DNA from: Pseudomonas sp. Tri1 | Lineage (GTDB): Bacteria; Pseudomonadota; Gammaproteobacteria; Pseudomonadales; Pseudomonadaceae | Length of the DNA: 64,000 nucleotides | Reading direction: 5' to 3' | Assembly (NCBI RefSeq): GCF_017968885.1 | Contig: NZ_CP072913.1 | Coordinates: forward strand, 4,386,001-4,450,000 | In this document: in pieces, positions 56,383-64,000 of the stretch | How the letters are laid out: each line of letters begins with the position of its first letter | How positions within the stretch are numbered: the stretch's first letter is position 1 | Notes under the pieces: model-generated | What the model was told of the DNA's origin: nothing | What the model saw: only the letters and a program-made list of their open reading frames with translations | The model's database searches: none | Made by a program: the position numbers and the translations under genes

Positions 56383-56832
56383 CTACTGATCAGCCGAATA
56401 GATAATAGTTTGCGCGCTATCGCCCATCGCAGGCCGACGAGTGAAGTAGGTGTCGCCTTCGTCTGTCTGGATCTCGTAGTCAGCCTTGCTGGCCACACGA
56501 CCCGATGCATCGGTGTGCTTGATGATTTTCAGCACCCGCTGGAACTTCACGCCTTGAGTACCGTTCTGGGCGGGGCCGGTGAGCACATTGACCTTCTGGA
56601 ACCAGCCTGCATGCTTTTTGTTCGACACCAGCGTGCCACTCAGCGCTTCAAAACGCTCCAGACGAGTAAAACCCCAAAGTGTCTGTTCCTCGACCACTTT
56701 GCCCGGGGTGGCGGAGCCAGTGAAGACAAACAGGTTGAGGCCCGGATTGTCCTCGCAGAAGAAGTCGTAGGGCACCAGGCCGTCGACCATTCTCTTGCCG
56801 GGGACGAAGCCCTTCTTATGAACCAGAAACAT
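56383..56832 (-). CDS. Small conserved-looking protein of unknown function
   Basis: Encodes 149 residues. I set the start at the ATG with GGAGGT upstream (MFLVHKKGF) rather than eleven codons earlier. No signal peptide, membrane helix or familiar domain is seen; the protein is mixed alpha/beta and reads TGSATPGKVVEEQTLWGFTRLERFE. It sits between the efflux regulators and the CpxA-like genes, alone on its strand. Coding is well supported by the ribosome site; function unknown. Confidence 0.65.
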   Translation of the reverse strand: MFLVHKKGFVPGKRMVDGLVPYDFFCEDNPGLNLFVFTGSATPGKVVEEQTLWGFTRLERFEALSGTLVSNKKHAGWFQKVNVLTGPAQNGTQGVKFQRVLKIIKHTDASGRVASKADYEIQTDEGDTYFTRRPAMGDSAQTIIYSADQ

Positions 56833-56921
56833 GAGCACCTCCACGCTGAATAAGTTTGAGCGCAAAGTCTACTGAGGCGGGGCGTACAGAGCCGTCAAGC
56901 CAATGTAATATCGTGTAAAGA

Positions 56922-58181
56922 TCATGCCTGATGGGGCAAGCTGATTTCCACGGTCAACCCACCGGCTGGCTCGTTGCGCGCCATGATCGTGCCGCCGTGT
57001 ATTTCCACGGCCCTCGAAGCGATTGCCAAACCCAGGCCGAAACCGGCACTGCTGTCGTTCAGGCCCCGCTCGAACGGATGGAAAATATCCTGCAAGCGGT
57101 CGTTTTCAACACCTGGTCCCTGATCGCTAATCCGCACCGTCAGGCAGCCTGCCTCGGTGGTGGTCTCAGCCACGACCACCACCGTGCTCCCCGGCCGGGT
57201 ATAGCGCACCGCATTTCGAATGACGTTCTCGAAACAGCGATACAACAGTTCGCCGCTGACCCGACTGACAAAGGCCGGGCACGCTTGCAAACTGACCTGG
57301 CAACCTTTCATTTGCGCCTCGAATCGAGCGTCCTCGACGATCACCGACAGCAACTCGACGATATCGATGGGCTCGCGCTCGATACTCTCAGGCCGCCCTT
57401 GCAGGCGCGCCAGGGTCAACAACGCCTCGATCAATATGTCCATGCGCACCGACTCACGGTCGATGCGCTCCACCATTTCCAGGCGAGCCGGATCTTGCTG
57501 CAACAGCCCGATAGCCGCCTGCATGCGCGTCAATGGCGAACGCAGTTCATGGGAGATGTCGTGCAACAGGTGTTGCTGGGCCTCCACCAGCAGTTTCAAC
57601 TGGTTGGCCATTCGGTCACAGTCCCCGGCCAGATCGACGATTTCATCCCGGCGCGCGCCCATCATTGGCTTGACCCGGGTTTCGAAGCGCCCTTGAGCAA
57701 CGTCACTCATGGCCCGCCGAAGATAGGCCAACGGCCATGCCAGGTAGAACGCCATATAGCCGCTGAACAGCGCACTCATGACCGTGCCGATGATCAACGG
57801 CGTCCAGGGGCTCGGTCCTTTGTCGCGCTCTTGAGCCAGGGGATGGGTAGACTTGAGCAACAGCGCGGCGCCGTCCTTGTCGACGACCGATCGCGTGTAG
57901 GCCGGTTGCGCAACCGGTGCCCCGGCCAGCAACTGACCGGTACTGTCATACACGCCAACGGCCTGGTCAGCCGGGTGTTCCCACACCGCCAGCAGCTGCC
58001 GGCCCGACTCGACACCAAACTGGCGCAGCAGCTGTTCCTCAGCGGCCAGGATGGTTTCCAGATGCGGATCCCCTGGCCTGGAACTGCCCATCACCAGAAA
58101 GCCCAACCCGACCAGGAATGTCAGGCCGGTGGCGAGCCAAAACGCCAGGAACAGTTTCCAGAACAGCCGGCTGGGTTTCAT
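56922..58181 (-). CDS. CpxA/RstB-like sensor histidine kinase
   Basis: Encodes 419 residues. Two membrane helices (about 8-28 and 130-155) flank a small periplasmic domain; HAMP, HisKA with H211 (HDISHELRSPLT) and HATPase_c (GFGLGLAIASRAV) follow. The start overlaps the response-regulator stop by four bases, so the pair is translationally coupled. This type senses envelope stress. A BamA paralogue is divergent from the pair, so outer-membrane biogenesis is a plausible target. Confidence 0.88.
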   Translation of the reverse strand: MKPSRLFWKLFLAFWLATGLTFLVGLGFLVMGSSRPGDPHLETILAAEEQLLRQFGVESGRQLLAVWEHPADQAVGVYDSTGQLLAGAPVAQPAYTRSVVDKDGAALLLKSTHPLAQERDKGPSPWTPLIIGTVMSALFSGYMAFYLAWPLAYLRRAMSDVAQGRFETRVKPMMGARRDEIVDLAGDCDRMANQLKLLVEAQQHLLHDISHELRSPLTRMQAAIGLLQQDPARLEMVERIDRESVRMDILIEALLTLARLQGRPESIEREPIDIVELLSVIVEDARFEAQMKGCQVSLQACPAFVSRVSGELLYRCFENVIRNAVRYTRPGSTVVVVAETTTEAGCLTVRISDQGPGVENDRLQDIFHPFERGLNDSSAGFGLGLAIASRAVEIHGGTIMARNEPAGGLTVEISLPHQA

Positions 58182-58864
58182 TGTTCGGCAATCATCAGGT
58201 AACCGAGGCCACGCACGCTCTGGATCCAGGCCTTGGTGTCGGGCCGCGGGCCGAGCTTGTGGCGAATGCTGCTGATGTGCACGTCGATACGCCGGTCGTA
58301 GCGGGTCAAGGGGCAGCCCAGGGCATTGAGGGACAGATCCTGTTTGCTCACCACCTGCCCGGCACAACGGGCCAGTTCTTCGAGCAGGCTGAACTCGGTG
58401 CTGGTTACCGCCAGCTCGCGTCCATGCCACTGGGCCTGGCGCTTGCCGGGCCACAAGACCAGCGGGCCGGTCCTGATCACTTCGCTGGTGGGCTGATCCA
58501 TCGGCTGCACCCGGCGCATGATCGCCCGTAGACGTGCCACCAGTTCCCCCGGCGAACTGGGCTTGGGCACATAGTCATCGGCCCCCAGTTCCAAGCCGGT
58601 GATCTTGTCGATGTTGTCGCCACGGGCCGTGAGCAGCACCACCGGCACCTGGTTCACCGCCCGAATGCGCCTGAGCACCTCAATGCCCGACAGTCCCGGC
58701 AGCATCACGTCCAGCACCACGATGCTATAGCGACCGGACAGCGCCTGAACCTCGCCCTCCTCGCCGGTATGCACGGCGGTTGCCTCAAAGCCTTCCCGCT
58801 CCAGGTATTGGCTGAGCATTCCAGTCAGTTCCTGGTCATCGTCGACAAGCAATACGCGGATCAT
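58178..58864 (-). CDS. CpxR-like OmpR-family response regulator
   Basis: Encodes 228 residues. Receiver with D52 (IVVLDVMLPG) and GADDYVPKPSSPGE; C-terminal winged helix (TSTEFSLLEELARCAGQVVSKQDL). I chose the ATG at IRVLLVDDD; upstream codons are not conserved. It is the first gene of a two-gene operon with its kinase and diverges from the BamA-like gene across about 225 bases, whose promoter it may control. Confidence 0.89.
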   Translation of the reverse strand: MIRVLLVDDDQELTGMLSQYLEREGFEATAVHTGEEGEVQALSGRYSIVVLDVMLPGLSGIEVLRRIRAVNQVPVVLLTARGDNIDKITGLELGADDYVPKPSSPGELVARLRAIMRRVQPMDQPTSEVIRTGPLVLWPGKRQAQWHGRELAVTSTEFSLLEELARCAGQVVSKQDLSLNALGCPLTRYDRRIDVHISSIRHKLGPRPDTKAWIQSVRGLGYLMIAEQ

Positions 58865-59088
58865 GGGACGCTCTTGAGTGGGGGGCGGTGCATTATCGCC
58901 CTTGCACGACACAGCGTCATCGTCGCGGGCCAACCTTTACCTAACTTGACACTTGGTTAACCGCACCGAACGCACCGAGCTTTTATGCTGCACTTCCACC
59001 AGCCTGCTCGCTGCGCGGTGACTTGTCTTGCTGTGAGATATCCGCGCCCGCCTACGCTGCTTGTCGATGTGTCCTGGATAAGATCTTG

Positions 59089-61455
59089 ATGAATTTTTCG
59101 CGCCTGCTCTGCTCGGCTGCACTGCTGCTCAATGCCACACTTGCACACGCTCAAGGCTTCAAAATTTCCGACATCCGTATCAACGGCCTTCAGCGCGTTT
59201 CCGCCGGCAGCGTGTTCGGTGCCTTGCCATTGAACGTGGGTGATCAAGCGGATGAGCGACGCCTGGTGGAGTCCACTCGCGCACTGTTCAAGACCGGTTT
59301 TTTCCAGGATATCCAACTGGGGCACGACGCCGATGTCCTGGTCATTACGGTAGTCGAACGCCCGTCGGTCGCCAGTATCGAGATCGAAGGCAACAAGGCG
59401 ATCTCCACTGAAGACCTGATGAAAGGCCTCAAGCAATCCGGCCTGGCCGAAGGCGAGATCTTCCAGCGCGCCACCCTCGAAGGTGTGCGTAACGAGCTGC
59501 AGCGCCAATACGTCGCCCAGGGTCGCTACTCAGCCACCGTCGATGCCGAAGTGATCGCGCAACCGCGTAACCGTGTGGGCTTGAAAATCAAGATAGACGA
59601 AGGCTCTGTCGCAGCGATCCAGCACATCAACGTGGTGGGCAATACCGTCTTCACCACGCAAGAACTGACCGATCAATTCACCCTCAAGACCAGCAACTGG
59701 CTGTCGTTCTTCAAGAACGACGACAAGTACGCCCGTGAAAAACTCTCCGGTGACCTGGAGCGCCTGCGCTCCTACTACCTGGACCGTGGCTACATCAACA
59801 TGGACATCGCTTCGACCCAGGTGTCCATCACCCCGGACAAGAAGCACGTCTACATCACCGTCAACGTCAACGAAGGCGAGAAATACACCGTTCGTGACGT
59901 CAAGCTCAGCGGCGACCTGAAAGTGCCGCAAGACCAGCTCCAGTCGCTGTTGCTGGTGCAGAAGGGCCAGGTGTTCTCGCGCAAGCTGATGACCACCACG
60001 TCCGAGCTGCTCACCCGTCGCCTGGGCAACGAGGGCTACACCTTCGCCAACGTCAACGGCGTGCCGACCCCACACAATGAAGACCATAGCGTCGACATCA
60101 CTTTCGCGGTGGACCCGGGCAAGCGTGCCTACGTCAACCGCATCAACTTCCGGGGCAACACCAAGACCGCGGACGAAGTGCTGCGCCGTGAAATGCGCCA
60201 GATGGAAGGTGGCTGGGCCTCGACCTACCTGATCGACCAGTCCAAGACCCGCCTGGAACGCCTGGGCTTCTTCAAGGAAGTCAATGTCGAGACACCGGCC
60301 GTACCGGGCGTCGATGACCAGGTGGATGTGAACTACAGCGTCGAAGAACAGGCTTCCGGTTCGATCACCGCCAGCGTCGGCTTCTCCCAGAGTGCTGGCC
60401 TGATCCTCGGTGGCTCGATCACCCAGAACAACTTCCTCGGCAGCGGCAACTACGCCAGCCTCGGCCTGACCCGTTCGTCTTACCAAAGCAAGTACAACAT
60501 CGGCTTCACCGACCCCTATTTCACGCCGGACGGCGTGAGCCTGGGCTATAACGCGTTCTACAGCGCCACCGACTATAACGAATATTACGATGACGATAAT
60601 TCGTACTATTCCATCAATAGCTATGGTGCCGGCACCACCCTCGGCTACCCGATCAATGAAACCTCACGGCTGAATTTCGGCGTGACGGTGCAGCATGACA
60701 GCATCGAGCCAGGGACCTACAGCGCCGATGAAATCTACGACTTCATCCAACGCGAAGGGAGCGAGTTCACCAACTTCAAGGCCAATCTCGGCTGGTCTGA
60801 ATCGACTCTGAACAAAGGCGTACTGGCCACCCGCGGGCATTCGCAAAACCTGAACCTGATGGTGACCGTGCCCGGCAGCGACCTGAGTTTCTACAAGCTC
60901 GACTACACCGGGCAGGCCTTCCTACCGGTCAGCGATGCCACCTCGCTGCGCTTGCATACCAAACTCGGCTACGGCAACAGCTATGGCTCGACCGACGGCC
61001 TGCCGTTCTACGAGAACTACACCGCCGGTGGCGAAGGCTCGGTGCGCGGCTTCGAAAGCGGCACCCTCGGCCCGCGCAACACGCCGGCCACCGGCACCTA
61101 TGCCAGTGAAGGACAGAAGTATTATTCCGACCGGGACACCGAATCACTGGGCGGCAACATCCTCATCACCGGCGGTGTGGAATACCTGTTCCCGATGCCC
61201 TTTATCAAAGACAACAAATCACTGCGCACCTCGGTGTTCTGGGACGTCGGCAGCGTCTACTCCGACAAGTGCTACCTGAGCACCACCCAGGGATGTGACG
61301 GGCTCGACCTCGGCCAGATGGCCAGTTCGGTAGGCGTCGGAGTGACTTGGTACAGCCCGTTGGGCCCATTGAGCGCCAACGTGGCCTTTCCGGTGCGAAC
61401 GCCGGATAACGCTGACACGCAGGTGTTCCAGTTTTCCTTGGGGCAGACGTTTTGA
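59089..61455 (+). CDS. bamA: BamA-family outer-membrane assembly factor, probable second copy
   Basis: Encodes 788 residues. A signal peptide ends near residue 22 (ATLAHAQG), then five POTRA repeats (about 24-420; FKISDIRINGLQRVSAGSVF begins the first) and a 16-strand barrel with the loop-6 motif VRGFESGTLGPR and a C-terminal QVFQFSLGQTF ending in phenylalanine. It inserts barrel proteins into the outer membrane with BamB-E. The usual neighbours (rseP, skp, lpxD) are absent, and it faces a CpxAR-like system, so this is probably an extra, stress-linked copy. I cannot see the main copy. Confidence 0.85.
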   Translation: MNFSRLLCSAALLLNATLAHAQGFKISDIRINGLQRVSAGSVFGALPLNVGDQADERRLVESTRALFKTGFFQDIQLGHDADVLVITVVERPSVASIEIEGNKAISTEDLMKGLKQSGLAEGEIFQRATLEGVRNELQRQYVAQGRYSATVDAEVIAQPRNRVGLKIKIDEGSVAAIQHINVVGNTVFTTQELTDQFTLKTSNWLSFFKNDDKYAREKLSGDLERLRSYYLDRGYINMDIASTQVSITPDKKHVYITVNVNEGEKYTVRDVKLSGDLKVPQDQLQSLLLVQKGQVFSRKLMTTTSELLTRRLGNEGYTFANVNGVPTPHNEDHSVDITFAVDPGKRAYVNRINFRGNTKTADEVLRREMRQMEGGWASTYLIDQSKTRLERLGFFKEVNVETPAVPGVDDQVDVNYSVEEQASGSITASVGFSQSAGLILGGSITQNNFLGSGNYASLGLTRSSYQSKYNIGFTDPYFTPDGVSLGYNAFYSATDYNEYYDDDNSYYSINSYGAGTTLGYPINETSRLNFGVTVQHDSIEPGTYSADEIYDFIQREGSEFTNFKANLGWSESTLNKGVLATRGHSQNLNLMVTVPGSDLSFYKLDYTGQAFLPVSDATSLRLHTKLGYGNSYGSTDGLPFYENYTAGGEGSVRGFESGTLGPRNTPATGTYASEGQKYYSDRDTESLGGNILITGGVEYLFPMPFIKDNKSLRTSVFWDVGSVYSDKCYLSTTQGCDGLDLGQMASSVGVGVTWYSPLGPLSANVAFPVRTPDNADTQVFQFSLGQTF

Positions 61456-61562
61456 CCTTGCCGGCCGGAACTGGTCGAAGGGCACAGACATGCTATCTTG
61501 AATACAAACCTGAGTAGTCGCGATCCCATACGTATTCAGGTTTGATCAATGGAGTGACTAAG

Positions 61563-62507
61563 TTGGAAGCAGTGGAACTGCTCGCTGTTGATGAACGGGA
61601 CACATCATCTCTACAGGGCAAGTGTGATGTGATCATCGTCAACTACAATGCTGGTGAACTTTTGGTAGCGTGTGTCGGGTCGGCATTTGCCGCCGGCGCT
61701 TGCAGCGTGATCGTGGTGGATAACAACTCCCACGACGGTAGTTTGTTACTGCTGGAGCGAATCCACGCTGCCGGCGACTCGCTTCAAATCGTACACAACA
61801 CCACCAACCTCGGCTTCGCCGTGGCGTGCAACCAAGGTGCCCGCCTGTCAACGGCCGCCAATTTATTTTTCTTGAACCCGGACAGCGTGCTGGCCGTCGA
61901 TGCCATAGACCGCTTGCTGCTGGCGCTACGCAGTTCGCCAGAGATCGGCATGGTCGGAGGGTTCCTGTGCAATCCGGACGGTAGCGAGCAAGCCGGTGGA
62001 CGCCGGGTGTTTCCGACGCCCAGACGCGCCTTCATGCGGGCTTTCGGACTTTCGCGGCTCTCAGCACTTTTCCCATCGCTGTTTTCCGACTTTTTACTGC
62101 ACAAGGAACCGCTACCCAGCGCCCCCATTGTCGTTGAAGCCATCTCCGGGGCTTGCATGCTGGTCAAGCGCGAAGCGATCGAGAGCGTCGGGTTGTGGGA
62201 CGAAAACTATTTCCTCCATTGCGAGGACCTGGACTGGTGCATGCGCTTCCATCGCAGCGGCTGGAGCGTCCTGTTCGTGCCGGATGCCCAGGTGATGCAT
62301 GTATTCGGTGCTTGCAGTCGTCATCGTCCCTATTTCGTCGAATGGCACAAACACCTGGGGATCCTGCGTTTCTATCGCAAGTTTTTCCGCCGTAAATACC
62401 CTGCGGCCCTATGGGTCAGCGTGGTTATCGCGGTCTGGTTTCGATTCAGTCTGATGGTCCTTCGCCACGCAACTACCCGGCTTAAAAATGCATGGAACCT
62501 ACGATAA
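61563..62507 (+). CDS. Family 2 glycosyltransferase
   Basis: Encodes about 314 residues. The GT-A core begins DVIIVNYNAGELLVACVGSA, with VVDNNSHDGS and later FFLNPDSVL, then CEDLDWCMRFHRSGW, as in rhamnosyl- or other sugar transferases of polysaccharide synthesis. The start is uncertain: TTG after GGAG is my choice, GTG at 61554 and TTG at 61542 are alternatives. A C-terminal hydrophobic helix (about 280-300) suggests membrane association. It overlaps the next gene by 20 bases. Confidence 0.82.
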   Translation: MEAVELLAVDERDTSSLQGKCDVIIVNYNAGELLVACVGSAFAAGACSVIVVDNNSHDGSLLLLERIHAAGDSLQIVHNTTNLGFAVACNQGARLSTAANLFFLNPDSVLAVDAIDRLLLALRSSPEIGMVGGFLCNPDGSEQAGGRRVFPTPRRAFMRAFGLSRLSALFPSLFSDFLLHKEPLPSAPIVVEAISGACMLVKREAIESVGLWDENYFLHCEDLDWCMRFHRSGWSVLFVPDAQVMHVFGACSRHRPYFVEWHKHLGILRFYRKFFRRKYPAALWVSVVIAVWFRFSLMVLRHATTRLKNAWNLR

Positions 62508-63369
62508 GAGACCTCAATTGCGAATAGGGATAATGGGCGGTTCCAGCCTCCTCGGCGAGCACGCCCTGCCATTGCTGGCACAAATCGGCCACTCGACAAG
62601 CGCCTTCACTCGAGGTCTCCCCAAGGAGTCCCGCCCTGGTGTGACATGGCGAAACGCTGACAACTGGAACGGACTAACGCTGGACACCTTCCTGTCATTT
62701 GCCCCCATCTGGGTGTTACCCGACTATCTGGAGCGCCTTGCCAGCACCCACGTCAAACGCATTGTCGCGCTGTCCTCCACAAGCCGTTTTGCCAAGCAAG
62801 CATCGCCCGACGCTCGGGAAAGGGAGGTGGCGCAACGCTTGATACGCGCAGAAGAACAGCTCGAGAAGTGGGCTATCGAACGGCAAATCGAATGGGTGAT
62901 CCTGCGACCGACCATGATCTATGGCTTTGGCCGCGACAAGAACATCTCGCAAATTGCCCGTTTCATTCAACGCTTTGGTTTTTTCCCGCTCATCGGCGGC
63001 GGAACCGGACTGCGCCAGCCGGTGCATGCTAATGACGTGATCCAGGCGTGCCTGTCCGCCATCAGCGCGCCTGGCCTGCCCAGCGGCAGCTACAACCTCT
63101 CAGGGGGGGAAGTGTTGCCTTATCACACAATGGTAAGGCGAATATTCCAGGCCATGGGATGCCCTGAACGAACACTACCCCTCCCCGCCAAGGCATTAAG
63201 TCGGGTCGTTTCGATCATGCGCTGCCTGCCTCGCTATCGACATCTTTCGAGCGCGCTGGTGGCACGCATGAACCAGGATCTGATATTCGACCATTCCGAC
63301 GCCAGTGACCGGCTTGGCTTTGCGCCCAGGACGTTTTACCTGATGGGCGAAGACTTGCCTGGGCGCTGA
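62488..63369 (+). CDS. NAD-dependent epimerase/dehydratase-family protein
   Basis: Encodes 293 residues. The N-terminal Rossmann region is IMGGSSLLGEHALPLL in place of the classic GxxGxxG. There is no YxxxK catalytic pair where short-chain epimerases have it, so it may be an atypical or reductase-like member. RPTMIYGFGRDKNISQ and PVHANDVIQA are typical of extended SDRs. It overlaps the glycosyltransferase gene, so sugar-nucleotide or lipid-linked sugar modification is likely. Confidence 0.8.
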   Translation: MHGTYDKRPQLRIGIMGGSSLLGEHALPLLAQIGHSTSAFTRGLPKESRPGVTWRNADNWNGLTLDTFLSFAPIWVLPDYLERLASTHVKRIVALSSTSRFAKQASPDAREREVAQRLIRAEEQLEKWAIERQIEWVILRPTMIYGFGRDKNISQIARFIQRFGFFPLIGGGTGLRQPVHANDVIQACLSAISAPGLPSGSYNLSGGEVLPYHTMVRRIFQAMGCPERTLPLPAKALSRVVSIMRCLPRYRHLSSALVARMNQDLIFDHSDASDRLGFAPRTFYLMGEDLPGR

Positions 63370-63408
63370 AATAGTCTTTGGCGAATGTTGGGTCTACTGA
63401 AGACTGAG

Positions 63409-63500
63409 TGTGGGAGCGAGCCTGCTCGCGATAGCGGTGGCTCAGTTTACGGTGATGTTGCATGTGCCGACGTCATCGCGAGCAAGCTCGCTCCCACAGG
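63409..63500. repeat. REP/REPIN element 3
   Basis: GTGTGGGAGCGAGCCTGCTC and its near reverse complement GAGCAAGCTCGCTCCCACAG face each other over about 40 bases, same family as elements 1 and 2. It lies between convergent genes. Confidence 0.9.
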
Positions 63501-63558
63501 GATCTGTGGGGTATATGAATTTTATGTCCACTGTAAACAGCCTCACGAGCATCGCGAT

Positions 63559-64000
63559 TTAGTCTTTCTCGCCCGTCTCCACGCCAGACTCGTCGCGATG
63601 AACGTGGGCTTGCCAAGTCCCCCATTTGCTTTCGAAGTACGCCTGGTTCTTGTCCCAGAGGGGCTGATACTCACCACTGGCAATCAGCTTCCTGAAAGAT
63701 GCCTGCCCGTAATGATGGATAAACACATCCTCGGCACAGACAGTCCGGTAGCCGGCCGCCTGCACACGACGGCTGTAGTCGTCGTCTTCGAACATCCCGA
63801 TACCGAATGCTTCATCCAGATACCCCACTTCTTCGAGAATGCCACGACGAAAGGCGACACAAAACATGGCGAGCATCGAGATATCGAACGACCGTCCCTT
63901 GTGGGCTTCGATGTAGCGGTCTGCGAAATCTTGCATCTGTTGAATGTCGGTGTAGGAAACTTCTATTTTCGCTTCGTTTCCTACTGCATTCGTGACCGGT
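63559..64000 (-). CDS. Glycosyltransferase family 2, C-terminal part, cut by window edge
   Basis: The frame is open to the end of the window, giving at least 146 residues of C-terminal sequence. PVTNAVGNEAKI at the edge, GYLDEAFGIGMFEDDDYSRR and FIHHYGQASF are typical of GT2 enzymes: the FEDDDYS motif supplies the acceptor-base region. The start and the nucleotide-sugar DxD part lie beyond the window. It probably belongs to a surface-polysaccharide locus together with the preceding glycosyltransferase and epimerase-like genes, though on the opposite strand. Confidence 0.85.
   Translation of the reverse strand, partial: PVTNAVGNEAKIEVSYTDIQQMQDFADRYIEAHKGRSFDISMLAMFCVAFRRGILEEVGYLDEAFGIGMFEDDDYSRRVQAAGYRTVCAEDVFIHHYGQASFRKLIASGEYQPLWDKNQAYFESKWGTWQAHVHRDESGVETGEKD

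Noticed and set aside
58931-58962. A CpxR-type box (GTAAA repeats) between the CpxR-like and BamA genes
   Set aside because: Only one good GTAAA-like unit is visible on the minus strand and the spacing to a second is off, so no site is called.
1-64000. CRISPR arrays, tRNA, rRNA, insertion sequences or phage genes
   Set aside because: No regularly spaced repeats, cloverleaf-like tails, transposase or integrase sequences were seen; the only repeats are REP pairs.

Overview
This window looks like chromosomal DNA of a Pseudomonas of the P. fluorescens group. The GC content is high, the genes are Pseudomonas-like throughout, and three intergenic gaps carry the GTGGGAGCGAGC...GCTCGCTCCCAC REP elements typical of that group. 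I see no rRNA, tRNA, phage, transposase or CRISPR array.

Region 1 (about 0.1-4.9 kb) holds two small orphan proteins, a GlxA-type regulator, a dCache chemoreceptor, and a phosphonate-binding-like gene that has lost its 5' end exactly where the next gene finishes. That break may be the left edge of the catabolic island.

Region 2 (about 5-36 kb) is an accessory island for onium compounds (quaternary amines and/or dimethylsulfoniopropionate, DMSP). It contains a betaine-type ABC transporter (ProV, ProW, ProX) plus an orphan ProX-like binding protein, two GbcA-like Rieske oxygenases (one with a GbcB-like reductase), and a DgcA-like flavoprotein. It also has two separate FAD-oxidase + DapA-like lyase pairs (one with an aldehyde dehydrogenase), a 2-oxoglutarate/Fe(II) oxygenase, a ProC-like reductase and a lone PutA-type ribbon-helix-helix protein. 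Most strikingly, it encodes two unrelated candidate DMSP lyases: a DddP (M24 peptidase fold) with all metal and catalytic positions kept, and a cupin lyase of the DddQ/DddK/DddW type with the full HxHxxxExY...H signature. A remnant of a formaldehyde dehydrogenase gene fused to the tail of a VOC gene marks a deletion next to the DgcA-like gene. Two promoters of the N-demethylation genes share an 11-base operator-like sequence.

Region 3 (about 36-47 kb) is an aromatic catabolic cluster: outer-membrane SphA-like protein, MFS carrier, carotenoid-oxygenase-family dioxygenase (isoeugenol/stilbene cleaving type), fumarylacetoacetase-type hydrolase, IclR regulator, FAD monooxygenase, extradiol dioxygenase, aldehyde dehydrogenase and AraC regulator. 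The order of chemistries fits side-chain cleavage to an aromatic aldehyde, oxidation, hydroxylation, ring cleavage and hydrolysis.

Region 4 (about 47-64 kb) is envelope-related: a methyltransferase, an RND efflux operon (adaptor, pump, outer-membrane factor) divergent from a BaeSR-like two-component system, a small unknown protein, a CpxAR-like two-component system divergent from a BamA paralogue, and cell-surface sugar genes (two glycosyltransferases and an NAD-dependent epimerase-like protein), the last cut by the window edge.
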